A stretch of 64,000 nucleotides of DNA. It comes from Tessaracoccus defluvii. Lineage in GTDB: Bacteria > Actinomycetota > Actinomycetes > Propionibacteriales > Propionibacteriaceae. Shown in pieces: positions 39,274 through 48,710 of the stretch. Numbering within the stretch: the first letter of the stretch is position 1; the number at the start of each line of letters is the position of its first letter. The stretch is from the NCBI RefSeq assembly GCF_014489575.1, contig NZ_CP060789.1:1364001-1428000 (forward strand), written 5' to 3'. The translations under genes and the position numbers were made by a program. The notes below the pieces were generated by a model, which was given only the letters and a program-made list of their open reading frames with translations, ran no database searches and was not told the origin of the DNA.

Positions 39274-40194
39274 TCAGCCCTGACGCACCAGTTCCAGTGC
39301 TTGCGCGAGGTCGTCAGGGTAGGGCGAGGTGAACACGACACGCTCCCCCGACGCGGGGTGCAGGAAGCCCAGTTCGACGGCGTGGAGCCACTGTCGCACC
39401 AGCCCCAGCCGCTCCCCCAGCCGCGGGTCGCTGCCGTAGAGCGGGTCCCCGACGCAGGGGTGGCCGATGGCCGCCATGTGGACCCTGATCTGATGGGTGC
39501 GCCCCGTCTCCAGGTGGATCCGCAGGAGCGTGGCGGCGCGGTGCGCCTCGATGGTCTCGTAGTGCGTGACGCTGTGGCGGCCGCCGTCGACGATCGCCAT
39601 CTTCCATTCGGAGCCGGGGTGCCGCCCGATGGGAGCCTCGATGGTCCCGACGAACGGATCCGGGTGCCCCTGCACGAGCGCGTGATAGGTCTTGTCGACG
39701 GCGCGGTCGCGGAACGCCTGCTTCAGCACCGAGTAGGCCACCTCCGACTTCGCCACGACCATCAGGCCGCTGGTGCCGACGTCGAGCCGCTGCACGATGC
39801 CCTGCCGCTCCGCAGCGCCCGAGGTGGCGACCGCCACCCCGGCGGCGGCCAGGTGCTCGACCACCGACGGCCCGTCCCAGCCGAGACTGGGATGCGCGGC
39901 GACACCCACGGGCTTGTCCACCACGACGATGTCACGGTCCTCGTGGACGATCCGCACGCCGTCGGCCAGGTGCGGCTCGACGACCGGGCTGGTGGACGCG
40001 GGCTCCTCGTGCAGTTCGAGGAGTTCCCCGCCGGTGACCCGCTGCGACCCCTTGCCGACGACCGTCCCGCCGAGCGAGACAGAGCCGGCGTCGATGAGCA
40101 GCTCGATCCGGGAACGGCTGTAGCCGCTGATCCGGGCGGCGACGGCGTCGACGCGTTCGCCGGCCAGGCCGTCCGGGACGATGAAGAGGCTCAC
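39274..40194 (-). CDS. rluD: RluD-type rRNA pseudouridine synthase
   Basis: RluA/RluD-family enzymes isomerise uridines, here probably in helix 69 of 23S rRNA. The 306-residue protein has an N-terminal S4 domain ([18 protein letters not shown]), the catalytic Asp in [16 protein letters not shown], and the C-terminal [15 protein letters not shown]. The start is GTG at 40194, overlapping the lspA stop in GTGA, so the two are translationally coupled. Family is certain; the exact target uridine is inferred. Confidence 0.92.
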
Positions 40195-40706
40195 GCGGCC
40201 TGCTCCTCCGCTGGAGCTTCGACCACGTCGTCGGTCCGCTCCGAGCGGAACGAGCCGATGATGATGAGGACGGCGGCGGCCGTGATGCAGACGTCGGCGA
40301 TGTTGAAGATGGCGAAGCCCTGCAGCTGGAACATGTCGATCACATGCCCGTGGAGGGCCGCAGGCGGCTGCATGAGCCTGTCGACGAGGTTGCCGGTGAT
40401 GCCGGCCAGCAGAAGCCCCAGCGCGATCGCGTGCCACGTCCGGGTGATCCTGGGCAGCGCGAACACGAGGCAGCCGACGGTGGCGAGCATCGCGAAGATC
40501 GTGAAGACGATCGTCACCTCGGACCCCATGCCGAACGCGGCCCCCGGGTTGCGGATCAGGTTGAGCCGCAGGAGGCTGCCGACGAGGTTGACCGGCACCC
40601 CGGGCTCGAGGAACTCGACCGAGGCCAGCTTGACGAGCTGATCGACAGCGAGACCCAGCAGCGCGATCCCGCCCGCTACGAGGCGGACCGCGCGCCGGGC
40701 GGTCAG
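40191..40706 (-). CDS. lspA: Lipoprotein signal peptidase (signal peptidase II)
   Basis: LspA is an inner-membrane aspartic protease that cleaves prolipoproteins after lipidation. The protein has four hydrophobic helices, the conserved NPGAAFG, and both catalytic aspartates in GNLVDRL and FNIADV. No ATG, GTG or TTG lies at a suitable place; the best start is CTG at 40706, overlapping the upstream stop (CTGA) and giving [13 protein letters not shown] and 171 residues. The start is therefore uncertain. The downstream partner is rluD, as in many bacteria. Confidence 0.9.
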   Translation of the reverse strand: MTARRAVRLVAGGIALLGLAVDQLVKLASVEFLEPGVPVNLVGSLLRLNLIRNPGAAFGMGSEVTIVFTIFAMLATVGCLVFALPRITRTWHAIALGLLLAGITGNLVDRLMQPPAALHGHVIDMFQLQGFAIFNIADVCITAAAVLIIIGSFRSERTDDVVEAPAEEQAA

Positions 40707-41131
40707 CGTCGTTCCTCGCGCTGCTTGCAGGTCACGCAGAGGGTGGCGCGGGGGAACACCTGGAGGCGGGCCTTGCCGATCGGCTGGCCGCAGACCTCGC
40801 ACAGGCCGTACTCGCCGGTGTCGAAGAGGTGGATCGCGACGCGCAGCTGCTCGGCCATCTCGCGCGCGTTCTGCGCGATGGACAGCTCCTGGTCACGCTC
40901 GAAGTTGCTGGAGCCCACATCCGCAGGATCGCGACCGGCCCCGTCCGAGCCACCCTTCAGGAGGGCCTCGAGATCCGCCTCGCGCTCGGCGATCCGGCGC
41001 TCGATCCGGTTGAGCTCATCCTGGAGCTCCTCGCGCTGTTCGGCGACCTCCTCAGGCGTCCAGGCTTCCTCTCCTTCGAGGACAGGCAGCTGGACGGACG
41101 GCGCGGCCGCCGACTTCTTCGACGTTGACAT
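40703..41131 (-). CDS. TraR/DksA-family zinc-finger protein
   Basis: This 142-residue protein has a long coiled-coil N-terminal region (about 25-60) and a C-terminal C4 zinc finger ([17 protein letters not shown], then CVTC). DksA-like proteins bind the RNA polymerase secondary channel; in actinobacteria the role of these paralogues is less defined. It lies between wag31 and lspA, its common place. The start is the ATG at 41131 ([11 protein letters not shown]). Confidence 0.88.
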
Positions 41132-41215
41132 GGAAGTACTCCTGGTAGACGTGTTCGGGAAACATACACCACTTCACGGGTAACGCAAGTCGCGCCACGG
41201 TCCGGCGGAAACCAT

Positions 41216-41251
41216 GAGGCGAGCCCGCACCGTGCGGTGCGGGCTCGCCTC
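41216..41251. terminator. Terminator after wag31
   Basis: A 15-bp perfect stem, GAGGCGAGCCCGCAC (41216-41230) with GTGCGGGCTCGCCTC (41237-41251), closes on a 6-nt loop. It lies between the wag31 stop and the TraR-family gene start on the same strand, separating the two transcription units. Confidence 0.82.
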
Positions 41252-41267
41252 TTCTGAAGGTGTCGGC

Positions 41268-42218
41268 TCAGCCCTGTTCGCCGGCGAGGGCGTCCAGGCG
41301 CGGAGTGTCCGAGGCGGGGCGGGCGAGCTCCGGCACGTCGGCCGGTTCTGCCTTCGCCTCGGTGACGGTGGCGAGCAGTTCGCTCAGCGTGCCGGTGAGG
41401 TTCTCGCGGAACGACGTCTCGAAGGTGCGCAGGGAGCTGACCTTGCCTGCCAGTTCGTGCTGCTCGCGCTCGAGGTCGGCGAACAGCTCGTTGCGGCGCT
41501 GGTTGGCCTGCTGGTCGACGGCCGCGGCGCGGGACTCCGCCTCGCGTGTCATCTGCTCGGCGTTGACGCGCGCCTCGGACTCGACGCGCTCCGCCTTGGT
41601 GCGGGCATCCGTCTTGATCTCGTTGGCGCGCAGCTCGGCCTCGTCGATCTTCCGCTGAGCCTCGGTCTGCGCCTCGTTGACGAGCGTCGTGGCCTGGTCG
41701 GTCGCCATCTGCAGCAGGCGGGTGACGGCCGGGGCAGCCTCCTCGCTGGAGGTGACGGTGAGCGTCTGGGGCCCACCGGCGACGGACGTGACACGCTCGG
41801 AGCGGGCACGGTCGTACTCGGCGCGGACCTGGTCGAGCTGGTTGCGCAGCTGATCGTTCTGGGCGGTCAGCTCGCGGACCCGCTGCTCCGCGGCCTGCTG
41901 GGCGGCGGAGGCGTTGCTGCCCTGCGTGAGGGCCTCGGTGAGGCGCTGGACCTCGCCGCGGAGGCCGGAGATCTCGTTGTCCTTCTCCTGGACCGCCTCG
42001 CGCAGCGCGGAGTCGTCGGTGACGACGGCAGGCGACACTGCGGTGTTCTGGGCCGAGTCGACCTCGCGGCGGAGACGCTCGCGCTCCTTCTCCATCTCAT
42101 CGAAGGTCGCCTCGACCCGATCGATGAAGGTGTCGACGTCGACCACCTGATATCCCAGTTCGCCGCGACGGGTCATGCGGAAGCGGATCTGACGGACCTC
42201 GTCCAGGGTCAGGCTCAT
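41268..42218 (-). CDS. wag31: Cell-division protein DivIVA/Wag31
   Basis: DivIVA proteins bind curved membranes at poles and septa and organise polar growth. The 316-residue protein has the N-terminal lipid-binding module SLTLDEVRQIRFRMTRRGEL with GYQVVDVDTFIDRV, then long coiled coils rich in Glu, Gln, Ala and Arg. I place the start at the ATG 42218 because it matches the family N-terminus; an upstream in-frame ATG would add an unconserved segment. It is separated from sepF by a hairpin. Confidence 0.93.
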   Translation of the reverse strand: MSLTLDEVRQIRFRMTRRGELGYQVVDVDTFIDRVEATFDEMEKERERLRREVDSAQNTAVSPAVVTDDSALREAVQEKDNEISGLRGEVQRLTEALTQGSNASAAQQAAEQRVRELTAQNDQLRNQLDQVRAEYDRARSERVTSVAGGPQTLTVTSSEEAAPAVTRLLQMATDQATTLVNEAQTEAQRKIDEAELRANEIKTDARTKAERVESEARVNAEQMTREAESRAAAVDQQANQRRNELFADLEREQHELAGKVSSLRTFETSFRENLTGTLSELLATVTEAKAEPADVPELARPASDTPRLDALAGEQG

Positions 42219-42324
42219 AGTTGCTCCAAGAATCGTCCAATAGAAGGGCCGACTCACGCCGGCTGGTTCAGGTTAGCCTAGCGCCCGCCGGATCTGCCAG
42301 AGCCTCATGTAGGGGTTGAGGGAT

Positions 42325-42356
42325 GCCGCCCGCGTGATGTGCACGCGGCGGGCGGC
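42325..42356 (-). terminator. Hairpin after sepF
   Basis: GCCGCCCGCGTG (42325-42336) pairs with CACGCGGCGGGCGGC (42342-42356), with a 3-nt bulge, directly after the sepF stop. It probably terminates or attenuates the sepF transcript before wag31. Confidence 0.65.
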
Positions 42357-42358
42357 AC

Positions 42359-42847
42359 TCAGCTCTGGTTGTAGAACCCGCCGGTGGCAAGTCGTTCCTT
42401 GTCCTCCGGGCCCACGACCAGGTGCTCGGGGCACAGGAGGAAAACCTTGTTGTGGATCCGCTCGATGTTGCCACGGAGTCCGAAGATCAGGCCGGCGGCG
42501 AAGTCGACGAGGCGCTTGTCCTCGCCCTCCTCCATCTCGGCGAGGTTCATGATGACCGGGATCCCGTCCCGGAAGTTCTCGCCGATGATGCGGGCCTCGT
42601 TGTAGGAGCGCGGGCGGACGCTGACGATGCGGCTCAGGTCTGCCATCTCCTTCTGCACCGCGGCGGTCGGGGGCACAGGCTTGGGACGACGCGTCGGCAA
42701 CGGCGACACGCGGCTGATCTCCTGGCTCGGCTCGTCCTCGACGTACACGTCGTCGGTCAGGTCGCCGTCGATCTCCAGTTCCTCATCGCTCTGGTAGCGC
42801 CCGTCCTCGACGAGACCCAGCCATGCGGCAAACTTCCGAGCGCCCAC
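42359..42847 (-). CDS. sepF: Cell-division protein SepF
   Basis: SepF anchors FtsZ filaments to the membrane. The 162-residue protein has an N-terminal amphipathic helix (MGARKFAAWLGLVED), a disordered acidic linker, and the C-terminal SepF domain (SYNEARIIGENFRDGIPVIM, VDFAAGLIFGLRGNIERI). It follows ftsZ after 82 bp. In many actinobacteria pgeF and yggS lie between ftsZ and sepF, and yggT follows sepF; none is present here. Confidence 0.95.
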   Translation of the reverse strand: MGARKFAAWLGLVEDGRYQSDEELEIDGDLTDDVYVEDEPSQEISRVSPLPTRRPKPVPPTAAVQKEMADLSRIVSVRPRSYNEARIIGENFRDGIPVIMNLAEMEEGEDKRLVDFAAGLIFGLRGNIERIHNKVFLLCPEHLVVGPEDKERLATGGFYNQS

Positions 42848-42929
42848 AATGCCTCCTTGGTTGGCTTATGGAGCGAGGCTAGCGTGAGCCACGCTCCTGC
42901 ACGCCGCACGACGCACCGACGCGCCGAGA

Positions 42930-44081
42930 TCACTTCATGAAGTCGGGAACATCCAGGTCGTCGTCGAAGTCGGGGCGGCTGGGTGCCTGCGGCGCCGGGG
43001 GGCGCTGCGCGGGCGCCTGCTGCGCCTGCTGCGCCTGCGGCGCCTGGGCCTGCGGCTCCACCGTGGTGGCCGGACGACTCTGCATCATCGGCCTGCTCTC
43101 CGCGGGACGGCCGACGACGCGCTTCTGCGGGTGTCCGCCGTCGAACCCGGCCGCGATGACCGTGACGCGCACCTCGTCGCCGAGGGCGTCGTCGATGACC
43201 GTACCGAAGATGATGTTGGCCTCGTCGTGCGCGGCGGCCTCGATGAGCTCCGCGGCCGCGGAGACCTCGAACAGGCCGAGGTCGGAGCCGCCCGCGATGG
43301 ACAGCAGCACGCCGTGGGCGCCGTCGATGCTGGCCTCGAGCAGCGGCGACGAGATCGCCATCTCGGCGGCTGCGCGCGCACGGTCCTCGCCGCGGGCCGA
43401 GCCGATGCCCATGAGGGCCGAGCCGGCCTGGCTCATGATCGACTTCACGTCGGCGAAGTCGAGGTTGATGAGGCCCGGTGTGGTGATGAGGTCGGTGATG
43501 CCCGAGACGCCCTGCATGAGCACCTGGTCGGCCTGCTTGAAGGCGTCCAGGATCGCGACCTGGTGGTCGGTCATCTGCAGCAGCTTGTCGTTCGGGATGA
43601 CGATCAGCGTGTCGACCTCTTCACGGAGCGACTCGATGCCGCTCTCGGCCTGGGTCGAACGGCGGCGCCCCTCGAAGGAGAACGGGCGGGTCACCACGCC
43701 GATGGTCAGGGCGCCCAGTGAGCGGGCGATCTTCGCGACGATCGGGGCCGCTCCGGTGCCGGTGCCGCCGCCCTCGCCTGCGGTGACGAAGACCATGTCG
43801 GCGCCCTTGAGCGCCTCCTCGATCTCGTCGGAGTGGTCCTCGGCGGCCTGCCGGCCCTTCGCGGGATCGGCTCCCGCGCCGAGGCCACGCGTCAGTTCCC
43901 GGCCGATGTCGAGCTTGACGTCGGCGTCGGACATCAGGAGCGCCTGCGCATCCGTGTTGACGGCGATGAACTCGACGCCGCGTAGTCCCGCCTCGATCAT
44001 GCGGTTCACGGCGTTGACGCCACCGCCGCCGACACCGACGACCTTGATCACCGCGAGGTAGTTCTGAGATGCGCTAGCCAT
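42930..44081 (-). CDS. ftsZ: Cell-division protein FtsZ
   Basis: FtsZ is the tubulin-like GTPase that forms the division ring. The 383-residue protein has the GTP-binding loop [13 protein letters not shown], the synergy loop [11 protein letters not shown], a Gln/Ala/Pro-rich linker and the C-terminal binding tail [11 protein letters not shown] that contacts SepF and other partners. The ATG at 44081 gives the usual start. TAGCCT (44089-44094) ends 7 nt upstream, so besides readthrough from the dcw operon there may be a leaderless ftsZ transcript. Confidence 0.97.
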   Translation of the reverse strand: MASASQNYLAVIKVVGVGGGGVNAVNRMIEAGLRGVEFIAVNTDAQALLMSDADVKLDIGRELTRGLGAGADPAKGRQAAEDHSDEIEEALKGADMVFVTAGEGGGTGTGAAPIVAKIARSLGALTIGVVTRPFSFEGRRRSTQAESGIESLREEVDTLIVIPNDKLLQMTDHQVAILDAFKQADQVLMQGVSGITDLITTPGLINLDFADVKSIMSQAGSALMGIGSARGEDRARAAAEMAISSPLLEASIDGAHGVLLSIAGGSDLGLFEVSAAAELIEAAAHDEANIIFGTVIDDALGDEVRVTVIAAGFDGGHPQKRVVGRPAESRPMMQSRPATTVEPQAQAPQAQQAQQAPAQRPPAPQAPSRPDFDDDLDVPDFMK

Positions 44082-44186
44082 GGGGTGAAGGCTAGGCGAG
44101 GCCGCCGGGTAGCGTCCATCGGCGCGCGCGATTGAGCGCCGAATCACCTCAAGTGTTACTTCAGGGTTTGCCCGGGACGGTCGCGA

Positions 44187-44918
44187 TCAGCGCGGAACCG
44201 TCGTGGGATGCAGCGGCGCGGACACGTCGTACGCGCGGGCGTCGGTCGACAGGAGTGCGCTCAGCACCTGCCCCTTCAACTCGGAGTCGTCCGCGCTGCC
44301 CCATTCGACGGTGCGCTTCCCGCTGAGTTTGACGGTGATGCTGTCGATCGCCTCAGCCGACATGGAGACCATATCGGCCCGCACGGCTTCCGGCAGGTGC
44401 GTCACGACGGTGGCGATGTCGGCCAGCAGCCGCTGGTCCTCGGCCTCGGTCGTGACGAGTGGGACACCTTCGGTGGGCTCCTCCGTGCGGTGGAAGGCCA
44501 CGCCGTCGGCGTCGATCCACTCCACCTGGCCGCCCAGGCGCCGCTGGTAGACGGTCTCCCGCTCCACCACGTCGATCCGCACGGTCTCCGGCCACAGGGC
44601 CTCGACGTCGACGCTCCGCACCGGCTCCAGCGCGGCGACCCGCGCCTCGATGGCCGCCAGGTCCTGCCGCGGCAGCGGCACGTCGAGCTCAACGGACGCC
44701 GCGGTCGTCACCTGGTCGGTGGTCAGCAGCCCCACCCCTGCGACCTCCACCTTCCTGGTGGCGAGCGCAGGAGAGAAGTAGGCCACGTAGACGGCGACGG
44801 CGACCAGGACCAGCAGTCCGCCGCCGATCCCCCACGCCAGGTACTTCCGCCGCTTCTGTGAGGACCGCTTCTCCTGCAACGCCTTGGCGTAGGCGCCCGG
44901 CGGCAGGGGCACGCTCAC
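44187..44918 (-). CDS. ftsQ: Cell-division protein FtsQ
   Basis: FtsQ is a bitopic divisome scaffold that connects with FtsL and FtsB. The 243-residue product has a short basic cytoplasmic tail, one membrane helix (about 28-50), a POTRA domain (ATRKVEVAGVGLLTTDQV) and an FtsQ C-terminal domain (ALWPETVRIDVVERETVYQR). Its GTG start overlaps the murC stop in a GTGA (44915-44918). The 105 bp between ftsQ and ftsZ hold no gene. Confidence 0.93.
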   Translation of the reverse strand: MSVPLPPGAYAKALQEKRSSQKRRKYLAWGIGGGLLVLVAVAVYVAYFSPALATRKVEVAGVGLLTTDQVTTAASVELDVPLPRQDLAAIEARVAALEPVRSVDVEALWPETVRIDVVERETVYQRRLGGQVEWIDADGVAFHRTEEPTEGVPLVTTEAEDQRLLADIATVVTHLPEAVRADMVSMSAEAIDSITVKLSGKRTVEWGSADDSELKGQVLSALLSTDARAYDVSAPLHPTTVPR

Positions 44919-46363
44919 CGTCCGGACGCCTCGGGGCGCTCGGCGAGCAGGTCGGCCAGCAGCGGGCCGACGATGGTGACGTCGCCGCAGCCGAGAGTGA
45001 TGATCAGGTCGCCGGGGCGGGCCAGGTCGTTGAGCGCGGCGGGAAGGTCGTACTTCTCCTTCACGTAGACGACCTCCTTGGCGCCGTGGCGGACCGCGGC
45101 GTCGACGACGAGTTCGCCGGTGACACCGGGGACCGGGTCCTCGCGGGCGCCGCAGATGTCGTTGATGACGGCGATGTCGGCGAGCGTCATCACCTCGCCG
45201 AACTCGTCGGCGAAGTCGATGGTGCGGGAGTAGAGGTGCGGCTGGAAGCAGGCCACCAGCCGGCCGTCGAGGCCGGTCGCCTCGTTGCCGGCCTCCGTGG
45301 CCCGACGGGCCGCGGTCAGCGCGGCACGGATCTCGGTCGGGTGGTGCGCGTAGTCGTCGTAGACGCGGATCCCGGCGGTGTCGGTGATCAGCTGGAAGCG
45401 GCGCAGGGTGCCCTCGAAACGGCCGAGGGCCTCGACGGCCGCGTCGTGCGTCAGCCCCAGCAGGCGGCCGACGGCGTAGGCGGCCGACGCGTTGGCCAGG
45501 TTGTGGTTGCCCGGCACCTGCAGCGTGATGGTGCCGGCGTCGTCGCCGTAGGTCAGCGTGGCGGACACGCCCTTCCCCGCGGCCACGACATCGCTGATGC
45601 GCACGTCGGCGTCGGGGGCCTCGCCGTACCGGATGACGTGGTGGCCGTCCGCGGCGAGTTCGTCGGCGAGTGCGCGGGAACCGTGGTCGTCGACGTTGAT
45701 GACGACGTGCCGCACGGTCGGGCCGGTCGCGAACGTGCGGAACCCGGCCGCGTAGGCCTCGGGCGTGCCCCAGTTGACGAGGTGATCGGCCTCGACGTTG
45801 GTGATCACCGCGATCTCGGTCGGGTACTGCAGGAAGGAGGCGTCGGACTCGTCCGCCTCGACGACGAAGGCCTCGCCCGCGCCGTTGGCCGAGCTGGCGC
45901 CTGTGGTCGACAGCGGACCGCCGATGACGTAGCTGGGGTCCTGGCCCGCCTCGGCCAGCATGACGGCCGTCATCGCCGTCGTGGTGGTCTTGCCGTGCGT
46001 GCCCGCCACCGACACGCATCGCCTGCCCTGCATCAGGGCCGCGAGCGCCGCCGACCGGTGCCAGACGCGCAGGCCGCGGGCGCGGGCCTCGACGAGTTCG
46101 ACGTTGTCGGGGCGGATGGCCGACGAGATGACGACCGTGCGGGCGTCGCCGACTTGTTCCGCCTTGTGGCCCACGTAGGTGGTGACCCCGGAGCGTGCGA
46201 GCGACCGCAGCGCCGTCGAGTCGGACTGGTCGGAGCCGGTCGTCTCGATGCCCAGGTCGGCGTAGAGCCGGGCGATGCCCGACATCCCGGAGCCGCCGGC
46301 TGCGATGAAGTGGACGGGGCCGACCTCGTCGACGGGAACGACCTCGATCGGGTTGAGCAGCAT
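44915..46363 (-). CDS. murC: UDP-N-acetylmuramate-L-alanine ligase
   Basis: MurC adds the first amino acid, L-alanine, to UDP-MurNAc using ATP. The 482-residue Mur ligase has the N-terminal HFIAAGGSGMSGIARL, the ATP-binding AGTHGKTTTTAM, the substrate region EADESDASFL, and the C-terminal domain with DDYAHHPTEIRA. It overlaps murG by one base and ftsQ by four. No ddlB or murB is present in this cluster. Confidence 0.97.
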   Translation of the reverse strand: MLLNPIEVVPVDEVGPVHFIAAGGSGMSGIARLYADLGIETTGSDQSDSTALRSLARSGVTTYVGHKAEQVGDARTVVISSAIRPDNVELVEARARGLRVWHRSAALAALMQGRRCVSVAGTHGKTTTTAMTAVMLAEAGQDPSYVIGGPLSTTGASSANGAGEAFVVEADESDASFLQYPTEIAVITNVEADHLVNWGTPEAYAAGFRTFATGPTVRHVVINVDDHGSRALADELAADGHHVIRYGEAPDADVRISDVVAAGKGVSATLTYGDDAGTITLQVPGNHNLANASAAYAVGRLLGLTHDAAVEALGRFEGTLRRFQLITDTAGIRVYDDYAHHPTEIRAALTAARRATEAGNEATGLDGRLVACFQPHLYSRTIDFADEFGEVMTLADIAVINDICGAREDPVPGVTGELVVDAAVRHGAKEVVYVKEKYDLPAALNDLARPGDLIITLGCGDVTIVGPLLADLLAERPEASGR

Positions 46364-47460
46364 CAGTGTGTCTTCCTCCCGGCGGCCGCGAGGACCGCCT
46401 CTGCGAGTACGTCGGCCGCGTCGGCCGGATAGGTCCCCCGGCAGCGCCGCGACATCTCCGCGAGCCGCTCCGGATCGGCCAGTGCTTCGACGACCATCGT
46501 CGCCAGCTTAGACCCGCTCAGGTCGGCGTCCTCGACGAGCCAACCCGCATCCGCGGCGACGAGCTCGGCCGCGTTGCGCCCCTGCTCGCCGTTGCCCCAC
46601 GGCAGCGGCACGAAGATGACGGGCAGGCCCGAGACGGACGTCTCCATGACGGTGCCGGCGCCTGCGCGGCCCAGCATGAGGTCGGCCGCGGTGTAGGCGA
46701 CCGCCATGTCCTCGACGAACGCGACCGGCACGTAGCGGGCACCGCTCGTCGGGTGCACGATCTCGACGTCGTCGTCGGTCATGTTCTTCGGGCCGAGGAC
46801 GTGCACGATCTGGAAGCCTGCGGCGAGGATGTCGTCGACGGCGGCCAGGAGCGCCTCGTTGATGCTGCGGGCCCCCTGCGAGCCGCCGCTGACCAGGAGC
46901 GTCGGGCGGTCCGGGTCGACGCCGAGCGCGGTCCTCGCCTCGGCCCGCGACAGCTCCGGGTGGGTGATGGACCGCTTCATGGGCATGCCCACGAGCTTCC
47001 CGCCGGGAAGCTGGGTCTCCTGGAAGGTCGTCGCGGTGAAGGCAGCGAAACGGGCCCCGACCCGGTTGGCGATGCCGGGCAGCTTGTTGGCCTCGTGCAC
47101 CACGACGGGGATCCGCGAGATCCTGGCGGCGAGGTAGGCGGGGATGGAGACGTAGCCGCCGAACCCGACCAGGACGTCGGCGTGCGCCTCCTGGAGCACG
47201 CGGCGCGCCTGCCTGACCGAACGGGTGAGGGTGTAGGGCAGCTTGAGGAGGTCGAGGTTGACGGTGCGCGGCAGCGGAACGGGGTCGATGAGCTTCAGCG
47301 CGAGGCCCGCGGCCGGGATGACGGTGGTCTCGAGGCCCTTGTGGGTGCCGATGCAGACCAGCGAGACGCCCGGCTCCGCCTGCTGCAGCGCCTGGGCCGT
47401 CGCGATCAGCGGCGACGTGTGGCCCGCGGTTCCTCCGCCGGCGAGCGCCACGTTGGTCAT
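46363..47460 (-). CDS. murG: UDP-GlcNAc:lipid I GlcNAc transferase
   Basis: MurG is a membrane-associated GT28 glycosyltransferase that makes lipid II from lipid I. The 365-residue protein has the N-terminal G loop ALAGGGTAGHTSPL, the FGGYVSIPAYLAA region, the donor-domain SGGSQGARSINEALL and the UDP-GlcNAc site GRAGAGTVMETSVSGLP. It follows ftsW by 2 bp and overlaps murC by 1 bp, so translation is coupled. Confidence 0.97.
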   Translation of the reverse strand: MTNVALAGGGTAGHTSPLIATAQALQQAEPGVSLVCIGTHKGLETTVIPAAGLALKLIDPVPLPRTVNLDLLKLPYTLTRSVRQARRVLQEAHADVLVGFGGYVSIPAYLAARISRIPVVVHEANKLPGIANRVGARFAAFTATTFQETQLPGGKLVGMPMKRSITHPELSRAEARTALGVDPDRPTLLVSGGSQGARSINEALLAAVDDILAAGFQIVHVLGPKNMTDDDVEIVHPTSGARYVPVAFVEDMAVAYTAADLMLGRAGAGTVMETSVSGLPVIFVPLPWGNGEQGRNAAELVAADAGWLVEDADLSGSKLATMVVEALADPERLAEMSRRCRGTYPADAADVLAEAVLAAAGRKTH

Positions 47461-47462
47461 CG

Positions 47463-48698
47463 TCAGTCCTCCTTGGTCGCCGCCATCACGCTGGTCATGC
47501 GCGGGCGCGCCGACTTCCTGCGGGAGGCGAGGTATGCGCGCGCCTGGGGGGTGTCGCGCGCGAGGGCCAACAGTACCCCGGTCGCCATGAGCGAGGCGAG
47601 CAGCGCCGTCCCGCCGTAGGACACGAACGGCAGCGGCACGCCGAGCACAGGCAGCAGGTGCATGACGACGGCCATGTTGATGAGGGCCTGGATCACGAAC
47701 CAGGAGGTGATGCCGGCGGCGACGAGCCGGTTGAACAGGGAGTCGGAGCGCAGGGCGATCTCGAAGCCCGCCCAGCCGAGCAGCGCGAACAGGCCGATGA
47801 CCAGCAGCACCCCGAACAGGCCGAGCTCCTCCCCCAGCACCGCGAGGATGAAGTCAGTGTGCGGGCCGTCCTTCAGGCCGCCCCACTTCTGCTTGCTGGC
47901 CCCGAGCCCCAGCCCCCACCAGCCGCCGGTCGCGAGCGCATAGACGGCGGCCATGGGCTGCGACGACAGGTCGGTGTTCGACTGCGGGTCGAGGAAGATC
48001 GAGATGCGGGCCATGCGGTTGCCGGACCCGAACACGAGCAGCAGCACGAGGGCTGCTGCCGCGCCTCCGAGCGGGGCGAGGATCCGCAGCGGGGTGCCGA
48101 CGAACCAGAGGATCATCACGAGGATCAGGCCGATGATCAGGCCGGTGCCGAGGTCGCGGCCCGCGAGGACCAGCGCCAGCAGCAGGGCGCCGAAGGGGAT
48201 CAGCGGCATGGCCAGCTGGGTGATCTCACCCAGCCTGCTCCGCTTCGCGTGCAGCACCGCCCCCGCCCAGACGATCAGGGCGAGCTTCGCGAGCTCGGAC
48301 GGCTGGAACTGGACCCCGGGGGCGAGCTTCAGCCAGTTGCGGTTGCCGTAGACCTCGACGCCGAGCGGGGTGAACACCAGCAGCAGGAGGACCAGCGCGA
48401 GCACGTAGGCCGGCCAGCCGAGGCCCCGCAGCACCGTCGGCTTCATCCGGCTGAGCACCGCGCCGAGCACCAGCCCGGCCACGAGGAAGCCGATCTGTCG
48501 GAGCACGTAGTAGTACGGGTCGCCCTTGGTGGACTGGGCCAGCGCCGACGACGCGGACAGGACCATGAGGATGCCGAGCGCCGACAGCACGACGACGCTG
48601 GCGACGACGAAGTAGTACGGGGCCATGGGTGAGCCGGTGAGGGCCTTGACCTGAGACCGGATGGTGAGCCGCGCCGGGGAAGTCGCGTCGGACGCCAT
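47463..48698 (-). CDS. ftsW: Peptidoglycan glycosyltransferase FtsW
   Basis: FtsW is the SEDS-family septal glycan polymerase that partners with FtsI. The 411-residue protein has about ten membrane helices and the signatures NRNWLKLAPGVQFQPSELAK and PLPFVSYGGTALLASL. The conserved aspartate region is in HTDFILAVLGEELG. It lies in the standard place between murD and murG. Confidence 0.95.
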   Translation of the reverse strand: MASDATSPARLTIRSQVKALTGSPMAPYYFVVASVVVLSALGILMVLSASSALAQSTKGDPYYYVLRQIGFLVAGLVLGAVLSRMKPTVLRGLGWPAYVLALVLLLLVFTPLGVEVYGNRNWLKLAPGVQFQPSELAKLALIVWAGAVLHAKRSRLGEITQLAMPLIPFGALLLALVLAGRDLGTGLIIGLILVMILWFVGTPLRILAPLGGAAAALVLLLVFGSGNRMARISIFLDPQSNTDLSSQPMAAVYALATGGWWGLGLGASKQKWGGLKDGPHTDFILAVLGEELGLFGVLLVIGLFALLGWAGFEIALRSDSLFNRLVAAGITSWFVIQALINMAVVMHLLPVLGVPLPFVSYGGTALLASLMATGVLLALARDTPQARAYLASRRKSARPRMTSVMAATKED

Positions 48699-48710
48699 GG
48701 GGTCTCCTTC

